Origin: Acidobacteria bacterium RIFCSPLOWO2_12_FULL_68_19
GTDB taxonomy: Bacteria > Acidobacteriota > Vicinamibacteria > Vicinamibacterales > UBA2999
Direction: 5' to 3'
NCBI GenBank assembly: GCA_001767525.1
Contig: MELF01000008.1
Location: forward strand, 1-64,000
Length of the DNA: 64,000 nucleotides
In this document: piece after piece, positions 45,039-53,525 of the stretch
How positions within the stretch are numbered: the first letter of the stretch is position 1
How the letters are laid out: every line of letters begins with the position of its first letter
Notes under the pieces: model-generated
What the model was told of the DNA's origin: nothing
What the model saw: only the letters and a program-made list of their open reading frames with translations
Database searches by the model: none
Program-made: the position numbers and the translations under genes

Positions 45039-45572
45039 ATGAAGAAGATGCAGGACACCAAGGGATTCACCCTGATCGAACTGCTGATCGTGGTGGCGAT
45101 TATCGGCATCATCGCGGCCATCGCGGTGCCGGGGCTGCTGCGCGCGCGGCAGTCGGGCAACGAGGCGTCGGCGATCGGGTCAGTTCGCGCCATCAACAGT
45201 GCTGAAGCGACGTTCGCGGCGAGCTGCGGCGGCGGCGGCTACGCGCAGAGTTTGGAAGATCTCGCTCAGGCGCCGGCTAACGGGGTGCCTTTCGTCAGCC
45301 CCGATCTGGCGACGAACGAGGTAGTGAAGAGCGGCTATGTCATGGGCGTGGATCCTGGGGCCGATACGACCACAGTGCTGGCCGCGGCTAGTACGTGCAA
45401 CGATGCGTCCGCCGACTCCATTTCCACGTATTTTGCGCGCGCCAGACCGGATGCTGTCGGCAGCACCGGCCAGCGGGCATTCGCGAGCGACCAGCGCGGC
45501 ACTATCTACCAGAAGGCTGACGGGTCGAGTGACCTCGCTACGGACATGAGCGACGGCATCATCCTGCAGTAA
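45039..45572 (+). CDS. pilA: Type IV major pilin (prepilin)
   Basis: The 177-residue prepilin has an 8-residue leader then G9, cut before F10: GFTLIELLIVVAIIGIIAAIA. The conserved E14 (Glu5 of the mature protein) is present. The mature head has two cysteines, C63 and C120, a possible disulfide. GGAGGAG lies 8 nt before ATG 45039. It is probably transcribed from the sigma-54 promoter above, as a single gene ended by the terminator at 45579. Confidence 0.95.
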   Translation: MKKMQDTKGFTLIELLIVVAIIGIIAAIAVPGLLRARQSGNEASAIGSVRAINSAEATFAASCGGGGYAQSLEDLAQAPANGVPFVSPDLATNEVVKSGYVMGVDPGADTTTVLAAASTCNDASADSISTYFARARPDAVGSTGQRAFASDQRGTIYQKADGSSDLATDMSDGIILQ

Positions 45573-45578
45573 CACGAC

Positions 45579-45654
45579 AGGCCTCAGGCCCCAGGGCAGT
45601 TCCAGGCCTCAGTGGCTGAGGCCGCAGCCTGAGGCCTGGGGCCTTCGTTTTTTT
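45579..45654 (+). terminator. Rho-independent-type terminator after pilA
   Basis: Nested inverted repeats of GGCCTGAG/GGCCTCAG type (for example GGCCTCAG-TGG-CTGAGGCC at 45605-45623) are followed by a T7 run (45648-45654). The arms are again heptad-like (CTGAGGC, CTGGGGC). This is the clearest terminator in the window. Confidence 0.9.
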
Positions 45655-45680
45655 GGTAGGATGCGGCAGGATCTGAGCCT

Positions 45681-46967
45681 ATGAAGAAGCACGCCCGCAC
45701 GCTCATCGTCGTTCTTGCCGCGCTTGGGTTCGCCGCCTCCGTCGCGGCGCTGTACGTGCACTTCCGGCTGCTCGCCGACCCCTCCTACACGAGCTTCTGC
45801 GACGTGAGCGAGTCGGTGAGCTGCGAGGCGGTGCTGACGAGCCGCTACGGAAGCCTCTTCGGCGTGCCCGTCGCGGTGGGTGGGACGATCTGGTCCGCCC
45901 TCGTCCTGCTCCTCGGGGCATTGGGGATGAAGTCCGCCTCCGCTCCGGCGGAACTGCGGCGGGACAAGCCTGCTTCCGCCAAGGCCTCGGCGGACAGGAA
46001 GGCCGGACCCGCCGTCGCGCCCGACAATCGCCCGGCGCGCGTGGCCGGCTACATCTTCATCCTGTCAACGGTCGGCCTCGCGGCCGTGCTGTATCTCGGC
46101 TACGCGTCGTTCTTCGTCCTGCGCCAGGCGTGCCCGCTCTGCATGGCGATGTACGTCGCGGTGGTCGGCCTCTTCGTCGTGTCAGGCGGAGCCGCCTCGG
46201 ACCTGTCGGCGCTTCCCGGCGCGCTCGGGCGAGACCTGCGCGGGGTCACCTCGAGCCCGCTCGCCTCGACGCTGGCCGTCGTGCTCGTCGCGGCCGGCGT
46301 CGGCCTGGTCGCCTGGTTCCCCCGCGAGGCGCCGGTGGCCGAGACAGCGGCGGCGGCGCCGGCCGCGCCCCCGACCGAGTCGCTCGGCCCCGACGAGACG
46401 CAGGCCTTCGAGGCGTGGCTGGTGGCGCAGCCGCGCGTCGAGCTCGGAATGCCGTCGGGCGGCGCCAGGGTCGTGGTCGTCAAGTTCAACGATTACCAGT
46501 GCCCTGCGTGCCGCCAGGCCTACATCGCGTACAAGGCGATCCAGCAGAGGTACGAGACGCAGTACGCGGGGCAGGTGGCGTTCGTCAACGTCGACTACCC
46601 ACTCGAATCCGAGTGCAACACAGGCGGCGTACACTCGGCCGCCTGCGAGGCCGCCGTCGCCGTACGGCTCGCGCGCGCCAGGAACCGCGCGCCCGCGATG
46701 GAGGAGTGGCTGTTCGACAATCAGCCGGGCATGACGCGGGACACGGTGAAGCGGGCGCTGGCCGACATCGCCCAGGTGACCGACTTCGATGCGCAGTACG
46801 CGAAGGTGCTGGACGAGGTGCGGCAAGACGCGCGGCTCGGGCAGAAGCTGCAGATTGGCGGCACCCCCACCTTCTTCATCAACGGCATCCGCATCACCTC
46901 CACGCTGCGCCCGGCGTACTTCGACGCGGCCATCGCCTGGGAGCTGAAGAGGACCTCTGGCTCCTGA
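45681..46967 (+). CDS. VKOR-DsbA fusion protein
   Basis: The 428-residue protein joins an integral-membrane vitamin K epoxide reductase homologue (about 1-215) to a periplasmic thioredoxin-fold DsbA-like domain (about 245-425). VKOR cysteines are C40 and C48 in the first loop and C151-C154 (CPLC) in the active site; the DsbA site is C274-C277 (CPAC). It would make disulfides in exported proteins and pass electrons to quinones. A 30-residue insertion (about 83-115, including KPASAKASADRKA) is encoded by hairpin repeats and falls in a loop between membrane helices. It follows pilA directly. Confidence 0.92.
   Translation: MKKHARTLIVVLAALGFAASVAALYVHFRLLADPSYTSFCDVSESVSCEAVLTSRYGSLFGVPVAVGGTIWSALVLLLGALGMKSASAPAELRRDKPASAKASADRKAGPAVAPDNRPARVAGYIFILSTVGLAAVLYLGYASFFVLRQACPLCMAMYVAVVGLFVVSGGAASDLSALPGALGRDLRGVTSSPLASTLAVVLVAAGVGLVAWFPREAPVAETAAAAPAAPPTESLGPDETQAFEAWLVAQPRVELGMPSGGARVVVVKFNDYQCPACRQAYIAYKAIQQRYETQYAGQVAFVNVDYPLESECNTGGVHSAACEAAVAVRLARARNRAPAMEEWLFDNQPGMTRDTVKRALADIAQVTDFDAQYAKVLDEVRQDARLGQKLQIGGTPTFFINGIRITSTLRPAYFDAAIAWELKRTSGS
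45933..45994. repeat. REP-like hairpins inside the VKOR-DsbA gene
   Basis: TCCGCC pairs with GGCGGA twice (45933-45938/45947-45952 and 45975-45980/45989-45994), the second around AAGGCCTC. These make an in-frame Ala/Lys-rich loop in the encoded protein. The composition resembles dispersed intergenic repeats rather than conserved VKOR sequence. Confidence 0.75.
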
Positions 46968-47037
46968 GGCCTGAGGCCTGCCCGTCGACTGCGCTCAGGG
47001 CATCCCGGGCGGAGTCGAGGGGAGAGGCCTGGGGCCT
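46961..47037. repeat. GGCCTGA heptads and REP-like dyad
   Basis: The VKOR-DsbA stop codon lies inside tandem CTGAGGC heptads. A dyad with CGTCGACT and GGAGTCGAG follows, and then GGCCTGGGGCC closes the gap. No T-run is present. The ABC gene starts 8 nt later. The central dyad resembles a REP-type dispersed repeat. Confidence 0.75.
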
Positions 47038-47044
47038 TCTGTTC

Positions 47045-48007
47045 ATGGACGCGATCAGCACGGAGAAGCTCACCAAGCATTACCGCGTCGGCTTCTGGCG
47101 TCCCCGTCCCTACGTCGCCCTCGACGCGCTGACCCTCGAGGTCGGCCGCGGCGAGGTGTTCGGCTTCCTCGGCCCGAACGGCGCCGGCAAGACGACGACG
47201 CTCAAGCTGCTGATGCAGCTGATCTTTCCCACATCCGGCCGCGCGGAGATCCTCGGCCGGCCCCTCGGCGACCTCGTGGTCCGGCGGCGCATCGGCTACC
47301 TCCCCGAGAACCCGTACTTCTACGACTACCTCACCGCCGAGGAGCTGCTCGACTACTTTGGGAGCCTGTTCGGGTACGGCGCCGCCGAGCGCCGCCGCCG
47401 AGTGGCGGCGCTGCTCGACGAGGTGGGCATCGGCGCCGAGCGGCGGCTGCAGTTGCGCAAGTTCTCGAAGGGGATGCTCCAGCGCGTCGGCATCGCGCAG
47501 GCGATCGTCAACGACCCGGACGTCGTGTTCTTCGACGAGCCGATGTCCGGCCTCGACCCGCTCGGCCGCCGCGAGGTCCGGCGGCTGATGCTGAAGCTGC
47601 GCGACCGGGGGTGCACCGTCTTCTTCAGCTCGCATGTGCTCTCGGACGCGGAAACGCTCTGCAGCCGCGTGGCGATTCTGGTTGGCGGCCGTCTGGTGGC
47701 GTCCGGACCGCTGTCGAACCTGCTCGCGTTCCAGGTGCAGGGGTGGGAGCTCGTCCTGACTGGCGTGACCGACACCGCGCTCGAGCAGGCGACCCGGTGC
47801 GGCCAGGTCGTCCGCGCGACGCGGCTTGGCGCCGAGCACTACGCCCTCGAACTGCCGGTGACGACGGCGCCCGAGCGCGTGGTGTCGGACTTCACGGCGT
47901 GCGGCGCGCGGCTGGTGTCGCTCACGCCGATGCGTGAGACGCTCGAGGACTATTTCGTCCGGCAGGTGGCGGACGCGCCGCGGAACCGCGAATGGGGGAG
48001 GGCGTAG
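47045..48007 (+). CDS. ABC transporter ATP-binding protein
   Basis: The 320-residue ATPase has Walker A GPNGAGKTTT (about 42-51), signature FSKGMLQRVGIAQAI (a variant of LSGGQ with KGM) and Walker B VVFFDEPMSGLD. The layout matches DrrA/NatA-like exporters. The C-terminal third is a regulatory region without motifs. ATG 47045 is chosen; the frame continues upstream through the repeat but has no family support. Its partner is the permease directly downstream. Confidence 0.93.
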   Translation: MDAISTEKLTKHYRVGFWRPRPYVALDALTLEVGRGEVFGFLGPNGAGKTTTLKLLMQLIFPTSGRAEILGRPLGDLVVRRRIGYLPENPYFYDYLTAEELLDYFGSLFGYGAAERRRRVAALLDEVGIGAERRLQLRKFSKGMLQRVGIAQAIVNDPDVVFFDEPMSGLDPLGRREVRRLMLKLRDRGCTVFFSSHVLSDAETLCSRVAILVGGRLVASGPLSNLLAFQVQGWELVLTGVTDTALEQATRCGQVVRATRLGAEHYALELPVTTAPERVVSDFTACGARLVSLTPMRETLEDYFVRQVADAPRNREWGRA

Positions 48008-48052
48008 GAGAGATATGGAAGGCAGAAGCGCGAACGACGGACGCTTGGACAC

Positions 48053-48859
48053 ATGGCTGTAATCGGTCACATCGCGCTGAACGTGTTCAAGGAGTCGGTC
48101 CGCGACCGCGTGCTGTACAGCCTGGTGGCGTTCGCGACGCTCCTCATCGGTGCCTCGTATCTGATCGGCCAGCTCACGGCGGGGCAGGACGTCAAGATCA
48201 TCAAGGACCTCGGGCTCGCCGCCATTGCGACCTTCGGGTTGTTCATCGCGGTGTTCATCGGAATCGGGCTCGTCTGGAAGGAAGTGGAGCGGCGCAGCAT
48301 CTACAGCCTGCTCGCGAAGCCGATTCGCCGGCACGAGCTCGTCCTCGGCAAGTACGCCGGCCTGGCGCTGACGCTGCTCGTGAATGTCGCGATGATGACG
48401 ATCGCGTTGTATCTGGTGCTGGCGTACCTGAACACGCAGTTCTCCGACAACGCGCGCGCCGTCTGGCCGGCGCCGGCGGTCGATGTCGGGATGCTGCGCG
48501 CCATCGGGCTCATCTTTCTCGAGCTGCTGGTCGTCACCGCCTTCGCGCTCTTCTTCTCCACGTTTTCCAGCCCGTTCCTGTCCGCGGCGCTCACCTTCAG
48601 CCTCTGGATCATCGGCGAGTTCAACCCCGAACTGCGCAACTTCGAAGCCGTCGTGGAGTCTCCGGCCGCCGCCTATCTGGCGCGCGGCCTGTCGTACGTG
48701 CTGCCCAACTTCGCAGCGTTCGACATCAAGACGCAGGTGGTGTACGCCCTGCCGGTTCCCTCCTCGTATCTGCTGACGACCTCCGCCTACGGCGCGGTGT
48801 ACATCGCGCTGCTGCTCACGGGGGCGGTGGCGATCTTCGAGAGGCGCGACTTCAAGTGA
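48053..48859 (+). CDS. ABC transporter permease (ABC-2 type)
   Basis: The 268-residue membrane protein has about six hydrophobic segments (near 20-40, 55-75, 105-130, 150-175, 180-195 and 240-262), fitting an ABC-2 type permease. The cytoplasmic loop WKEVERRSIYSLLAKPIRRHELVLGKY is typical of gliding/ABC-2 permeases. It is paired with the ATPase 45 bp upstream, and overlaps the next gene by GTGA at 48856-48859. Confidence 0.88.
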   Translation: MAVIGHIALNVFKESVRDRVLYSLVAFATLLIGASYLIGQLTAGQDVKIIKDLGLAAIATFGLFIAVFIGIGLVWKEVERRSIYSLLAKPIRRHELVLGKYAGLALTLLVNVAMMTIALYLVLAYLNTQFSDNARAVWPAPAVDVGMLRAIGLIFLELLVVTAFALFFSTFSSPFLSAALTFSLWIIGEFNPELRNFEAVVESPAAAYLARGLSYVLPNFAAFDIKTQVVYALPVPSSYLLTTSAYGAVYIALLLTGAVAIFERRDFK

Positions 48860-49740
48860 GATGGCCGCTCCTCGTCCTTTTGGTCGTCCTGAGCGGCGGC
48901 GTCGTGGCGCTCCAGGCGGTATACGAGCGCCGCGGCGGCGCGCTCGCCGGCTCCACCGAGCAGGTGCTGTACGTGCGCTCTCCCGACGCCGTGAAACGCC
49001 TGGCGCTCTCCTACGACGCGCTGCTCGCAGACATCTATTGGATTCGGGCGGTACAGCACTTCGGCCGCACCAGGCTCTCCACGGAACCGGTCAAGCAGTA
49101 CAACCTGCTCTATTCGCTGCTGGATCTGACCACATCGCTCGATCCGCACTTCAGGGTCGCGTATCTGTTCGGCGCGATCTTCCTGTCGGAGCCGGCCCCG
49201 GGCGGACCAGGCCGTCCCGACCTGGCGGTTGCGCTGCTCCAGCGCGCGCTTCAGGCGTCTTCGCGGCAGTGGGAGTTCGCCCAGGCAATCGGATTCGTGC
49301 ACTACTGGTGGCGCCAGGATTACCAGCAGGCGGCGGCATGGTTTCAGCGGGCGGCGGACTACCCGGATGCGCCTGAATGGCTGGTGCCCTTGGCGGCCAC
49401 GACGCTGGCGCAGGGCGGCAGCCGCGAGTCGTCTCGGATGTTGTGGCAGCAGATTGCCCGCACCGCCGAAGACGACTGGTACCGGAACGAGGCGCTCCGG
49501 CGTCTGCGGCAGCTCGACGCCATGGACCAGCTCGACCGCCTCCGGGCCGTCGTCGAGGCGTTCCGCCAGGCGCGCGGCGGCCCGCCGGCCGACTGGGACG
49601 ATCTGCGGCGGGCGGGGGACCTGAGAGGGACACCAGTCGATCCGACGGGCGCGCCGTATCGGCTCTCCGACGGCGCGGTGTCGCTCGATTCGGCCTCGCC
49701 GCTCAACCCGCTGCCGGCCGAGCCGGCCCGGATCCGATGA
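48856..49740 (+). CDS. TPR-like periplasmic protein
   Basis: The 294-residue product starts at GTG, overlapping the permease stop. It has a hydrophobic anchor (about 3-20) followed by helical repeats with aromatic residues (LADIYWIRAVQHFG, AIGFVHYWWRQDYQQAAAWF), resembling tetratricopeptide units. Coupling to the ABC exporter suggests it belongs to that system. The C-terminal 45 residues are Pro/Asp-rich and compatible with a linker. Function is not known. Confidence 0.75.
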   Translation: MRWPLLVLLVVLSGGVVALQAVYERRGGALAGSTEQVLYVRSPDAVKRLALSYDALLADIYWIRAVQHFGRTRLSTEPVKQYNLLYSLLDLTTSLDPHFRVAYLFGAIFLSEPAPGGPGRPDLAVALLQRALQASSRQWEFAQAIGFVHYWWRQDYQQAAAWFQRAADYPDAPEWLVPLAATTLAQGGSRESSRMLWQQIARTAEDDWYRNEALRRLRQLDAMDQLDRLRAVVEAFRQARGGPPADWDDLRRAGDLRGTPVDPTGAPYRLSDGAVSLDSASPLNPLPAEPARIR

Positions 49741-49826
49741 CGACAACCTCCAACTCCCAAAACGCCAATTCCCAACGCTCCCAAGCGCTCCCTTTGGGAG
49801 TTGTGAAGTTGGGAGTTGGGAGTTGC
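49741..49826. repeat. TTGGGAG heptamer arms (before pilD)
   Basis: CAACTCCC and CAATTCCC units on the left (49745-49790) and TTGGGAG units on the right (49793-49826) form an inverted pair with a short loop. The unit is the same 7-mer as at 52108-52172. The end lies 24 nt before the pilD start, which has its own GAGG. Confidence 0.9.
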
Positions 49827-49849
49827 GTGACGGTCCCACGAGGTGTTCC

Positions 49850-50623
49850 GTGGACGTAGACGGATCGGTGGTCTCTACGGTGGGACTTCTCGGCCTCCTC
49901 GTCGGCAGCTTCCTGAACGTCTGCATCCACCGGCTCCCGCGGGGGGAGTCGCTCGTCCGCCCGGCGTCGCGCTGCGCGGCCTGCCTCCGTCCGCTCGCGT
50001 GGTACGAGAACGTGCCGGTCGTGAGCTGGCTGGTGCTCGGCGGCCGCTGCCGCACCTGTCGCGCGCCGGTCTCGAAGGTGTACCCGCTCGTGGAGCTTGC
50101 GACGGCGGCGGTGTTCGCGGGCGCCGCCGCCGTGTACGGCCTGACGTGGCTGCTCCTGGTGCGCCTGTTGTTCGCGGCGGCGCTCATCGTGCTGTTCGTG
50201 ATCGATCTGCGCTACCGGATCCTGCCGGACGCCATCACGCTGCCGGGCATTGCCGTCGGCTTCGCGGCCAGTTGGTTCCTGCCGCCGGGATGGCTCTCAT
50301 CCCTCATCGGCGCCTGTACCGGAGGCGGCGTCCTGCTGGCGATCGCGGAGGCGTACTCCCGGGTGCGCGGCCACGAAGGGCTCGGCATGGGCGACGTGAA
50401 GATGCTGGCGATGATTGGCGCGTTCCTCGGCTGGCGGCTGGCGATGCTGACGCTGGTCGTCGCCTCGTTCACGGGATCGATCGTGGGGGTAGCGCTCATC
50501 GCATCGGGGCGCGGCAGCATGCAGGCGGCGCTCCCGTTCGGGACGTTCCTGGCGCTCGGCGCGATCGTCGCCGCCGTCGCCGGCGAGCCGATTCTGGCGT
50601 GGTACCTCTCGTTCTACCAGTGA
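49850..50623 (+). CDS. pilD: Prepilin peptidase / N-methyltransferase
   Basis: PilD cleaves type IV prepilins and methylates the new N-terminus. The 257-residue protein has the N-terminal zinc-site cysteines C42, C45, C67 and C70 (CAACLRP, CRTCRAP). The aspartyl protease residues are D119 (VIDLRYRILPD) and D182 (GLGMGDVKM). Eight hydrophobic segments are present. GTG 49850 is preferred, with GAGG 8 nt before; a TTG at 49823 lies in the repeat. Confidence 0.93.
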   Translation: MDVDGSVVSTVGLLGLLVGSFLNVCIHRLPRGESLVRPASRCAACLRPLAWYENVPVVSWLVLGGRCRTCRAPVSKVYPLVELATAAVFAGAAAVYGLTWLLLVRLLFAAALIVLFVIDLRYRILPDAITLPGIAVGFAASWFLPPGWLSSLIGACTGGGVLLAIAEAYSRVRGHEGLGMGDVKMLAMIGAFLGWRLAMLTLVVASFTGSIVGVALIASGRGSMQAALPFGTFLALGAIVAAVAGEPILAWYLSFYQ

Positions 50624-50627
50624 CACC

Positions 50628-50865
50628 CTAACCCGCACTATTGATGAATCAGTCGTTCACGCTTCTCGGTGCGTGGTGCTCGGTTCGTGTTCACGTTCCC
50701 TTCGCGGGTTCGCGGGTCACTGGTCGGAGGTCTCTGGCTCGTCCTCGCCGGAACCCCTCGAACCGGCTCGACGGGGACCGAGGAACGGCAGCACCGAACC
50801 GGAACACGAACGGAGAAGGGAGAACCCAGCAGTGTGAACGACGCGTTCGTGAATAATCCAGGCTA
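50628..50865. repeat. 240-bp dispersed element, copy 2 (inverted)
   Basis: This region matches the reverse complement of 30687-30932 over its full length. The right end runs into the first codons of the following kinase gene, so the element supplies its ribosome binding site, its GTG start and about ten codons. Its left end lies 5 nt after the pilD stop. Confidence 0.9.
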
Positions 50866-52102
50866 CGGCTACGCGCTGCTCGGTCTGACCGCCATCGTTG
50901 CGGTGCTCGTGGGTGTGCTCACCTTCGCCGTACTGAGGATTGCGGCGGCGGCGCGGACGGCCCGTCGATCGCTCGGGGACGGGGGCTCGGAAGCGATGCT
51001 CCTGTCGGCGGCGCTGCAGGAGGCGGTCACGCGGCTCAGGACCGAAGAGCGCGCGATGAGCGCCAGGGCGGCGGCCTCCGAGCAGCTCAGCGCGCAGATC
51101 GTCGAGAGCCTCACGGCAGGGCTCCTCGTGGTTGATGGCGCGGGCCGGGTGACGATGCTGAATCCCGCGGGCCGGCGGCTCCTCGACCTCACCGGCGAGC
51201 CGGTGGGCGTGGACTACGGCGAGCTGCTCGACGGCGTGCCGCCGCTCCGCGACGCGGTCGCCGAGTGCCTCGCCACGCGCCGGCCGATCCTGCGCCGGTC
51301 GCTGCAGGCGCCGCGGAGCGGCCGGCCGGCGCATCTCGGCGTCACCGTCTCCCCCCTCGGCGCGAGTGGCGACGGGGGAGCGATCTGCCTCTTCTCTGAC
51401 CTGACCACTGTCGTCGAGCTCGAGGAGCAGTTGCGGCTGAAAGAGGCGCTGGCACGGCTCGGTGAGCTGACCGCGGGCCTGGCGCACGAGTTTCGCAACG
51501 GGCTCGCAACCATTCACGGCTACAGCCGCCTGCTGGCGCCCGACGCGCTGCCGCCGGCCTACCGGCCGTACGTGGAGGGGATCCGGCAGGAGACCGACAC
51601 GCTCGGCCGGGTCGTGACCACCTTCCTCGACTTCGCGCGCCCGGAGAAGCCGTCGCTCGCGCCGGTGGCGCTCGGCGCGCTCGCCCGGCGCGCGAGCCAC
51701 GAGCTGCGGCACGAGCTGCCGGCCGGGACCGACGTGGCGGTGAGGGGCGAGTTCGCCGACGTGCAGGGCGACGAGGTGCTGCTCAGGCAGATGTTCGGGA
51801 ACCTGCTGCGCAACGCCGCCGAGGCGTGCCAGGCCGCGGGAGTCACTCCCGCCATCGTCATCGACGGCCGCGTCGACCGGGCCCGCGGCGCCTGCTCGGT
51901 CACGGTGTCGGACAACGGGCCGGGCATTCCGGCGGCGGACCGCGAGCGGGTGTTCCAGCCGTTCTTCACGACGCGGACGCGCGGGACGGGGCTCGGGCTC
52001 GCCGTCGTGCAGAAGATCGCGGTGACGCACAACGGCCGCGCGACCGCCGGCGCCTCGGCGGCCGGCGGCGCGGCGATCGAGATCACCTTCCCCCTGCCAT
52101 GA
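50834..52102 (+). CDS. Sensor histidine kinase (NtrB-like)
   Basis: The 422-residue protein has one N-terminal TM helix (YALLGLTAIVAVLVGVLTFAV, about 14-34), a PAS domain (about 90-205), the phospho-acceptor H218 in AGLAHEFRNGLATI and an HATPase domain with DNGPGIP and RGTGLGLAVV. The H-box has Gly in place of the usual Pro (RNGL rather than RNPL). GTG 50834 is the chosen start; upstream codons lie in a dispersed repeat. Its likely partner is the sigma-54 regulator at 58468, with the minor pilin genes in between, which is inference. Confidence 0.85.
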   Translation: MNDAFVNNPGYGYALLGLTAIVAVLVGVLTFAVLRIAAAARTARRSLGDGGSEAMLLSAALQEAVTRLRTEERAMSARAAASEQLSAQIVESLTAGLLVVDGAGRVTMLNPAGRRLLDLTGEPVGVDYGELLDGVPPLRDAVAECLATRRPILRRSLQAPRSGRPAHLGVTVSPLGASGDGGAICLFSDLTTVVELEEQLRLKEALARLGELTAGLAHEFRNGLATIHGYSRLLAPDALPPAYRPYVEGIRQETDTLGRVVTTFLDFARPEKPSLAPVALGALARRASHELRHELPAGTDVAVRGEFADVQGDEVLLRQMFGNLLRNAAEACQAAGVTPAIVIDGRVDRARGACSVTVSDNGPGIPAADRERVFQPFFTTRTRGTGLGLAVVQKIAVTHNGRATAGASAAGGAAIEITFPLP

Positions 52103-52107
52103 ACGCC

Positions 52108-52172
52108 CAACTCCCAATTCCCAACTCCCAACTCCCAAGCTTGGGCGTTGGGAGTTGGGAGGTTGGGAGTTG
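52108..52172. terminator. TTGGGAG inverted repeat between convergent genes
   Basis: The left arm (AACTCCCAATTCCC and repeats, 52108-52139) and the right arm (TTGGGCG, TTGGGAG, TTGGGAG, 52140-52172) pair nearly throughout, with AAGCTT at the centre. The stem joins the ends of two convergent genes. It could terminate both strands, though neither strand shows a T-run. Confidence 0.8.
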
Positions 52173-53525
52173 CTAACGGACCTCGCGCCAGGCGGTGACG
52201 AAGAAGAGATTGGTGCCGAGCGTCCCGTTGTAGTCGATGGTCACGCTCCCGCTGATCGAGTTGTTCTCGACGAGCGGGTCCACGCTCGCCGCATCCTCCA
52301 CGACGAGCTGCCCGCCGAGCGTGGCGTTGCCGCTGATGCTGATCTGCTCGTGGACGAGCATCTGCCCCTGGGCCACGACGTCGGTGTCCACGCCGCCGGA
52401 GATGTCGAGGTCCCCATCGGTGACGAAGAGGAGCTCATCGGTATGCGCGGTCAGGACGGGGCTGCCGCTGATGTCGATCGACCCTTCGGCGATGAGCGTG
52501 ATCGCCAGCGTCGGACTCGAGGAGATTCTCGCCGCGCCTTCGACGTAGAAGGTGCCGCTCAACGGGGTCCCGGCGCTGCCCATCGACCAGCCGTCGGGGC
52601 CGTCGAACTGCCAGCCATAGGCGCCCCGGCAGTCGTTGCCGCTGTTGCCGGAGTCGCACACCGTGCCGCCATAGGCCGTGGCCCCGCAGCCGCCCGACTG
52701 GTTGCACAGGACGAGGCCGTCGTCGGACAGGACGTACTGCGCGTGGTGCTTGTAGTCCTCCGCGCGGATTCTCGGCAGCGGCTTCTCGGGCGCGCCGCCG
52801 GAGCCGCCGGCCGGACCGTCGTATTCGCCCGACGCGGTGAGGTCGCCGGACACCGATGCGCTGCCGCCGTCGACCGTCAGGTCGCCGTTGGAGTGCACGC
52901 TGGCGTGCGCGCCCCCGGTGACGGTGACGCTGCCGGAGATCGTCAAGTCGCCGTCGGTGACGATCGCGCCGAGCTGGACCGGCGCGATGAGCGCCTCGAG
53001 CACCACCGACGTGTTGTTGCGCGCGTGCCCGACCGCGCGGATGACGAGGGTGCGGTTGTTGTCGGTGATCTCGTTGCCGTCCTCGTCGTTGGTCAGGTCG
53101 GCGTCGCCGCCGATGCTGGTCGAGTCCTCACGGTCGGGGTCGTCCTCGTCCATCAGGAGCAGTTCGTAGGTGGCGTCGGGGTCGGCGGCGCCCGGTACCG
53201 CCGTGGACGTCGCAAAGGCAACCCCGGTCAGCGCGCTGGTGTCGACGAGGAGCGAATCGAGCGTGTTCGGAATGTTCACCGGGTCGATCGTGCGCAGGTA
53301 GGTGACGGCCCGCTGGATCGCCTGGTTGAGCCCGGCCTCGGCGGCGACGCGCGCCTGGGCGAGCGACTGATGATTCCGCGCGACGAGCGTCTCGGTGCGG
53401 CCGCTCACGCCGAGGGCGGCGGCGAGCGCGGACATCAGCAGGAGCAGGAGCAGCACTCCGACCAGCGCGGTGCCGCGCTCGCCGGGCCGACCGCCTCCTG
53501 TCGCGTGTGCAGTGATCCGGATCAC
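52173..53525 (-). CDS. PilX-like minor pilin / pilus assembly protein
   Basis: The 450-residue product begins with a PilX-type N-terminus (GTALVGVLLLLLLMSALAAALG). The rest is beta-rich with repeated ISGS/VDGG motifs (DLTISGSVTVTGG, SVSGDLTASG) like a parallel beta-helix. Four Cys lie close together near 270-300, CNQSGGC, VCDSG and DCRGA, likely paired in the periplasm. It is the last gene of the minus minor-pilin operon and overlaps pilW-like by 4 nt. Confidence 0.75.
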   Translation of the reverse strand: MIRITAHATGGGRPGERGTALVGVLLLLLLMSALAAALGVSGRTETLVARNHQSLAQARVAAEAGLNQAIQRAVTYLRTIDPVNIPNTLDSLLVDTSALTGVAFATSTAVPGAADPDATYELLLMDEDDPDREDSTSIGGDADLTNDEDGNEITDNNRTLVIRAVGHARNNTSVVLEALIAPVQLGAIVTDGDLTISGSVTVTGGAHASVHSNGDLTVDGGSASVSGDLTASGEYDGPAGGSGGAPEKPLPRIRAEDYKHHAQYVLSDDGLVLCNQSGGCGATAYGGTVCDSGNSGNDCRGAYGWQFDGPDGWSMGSAGTPLSGTFYVEGAARISSSPTLAITLIAEGSIDISGSPVLTAHTDELLFVTDGDLDISGGVDTDVVAQGQMLVHEQISISGNATLGGQLVVEDAASVDPLVENNSISGSVTIDYNGTLGTNLFFVTAWREVR

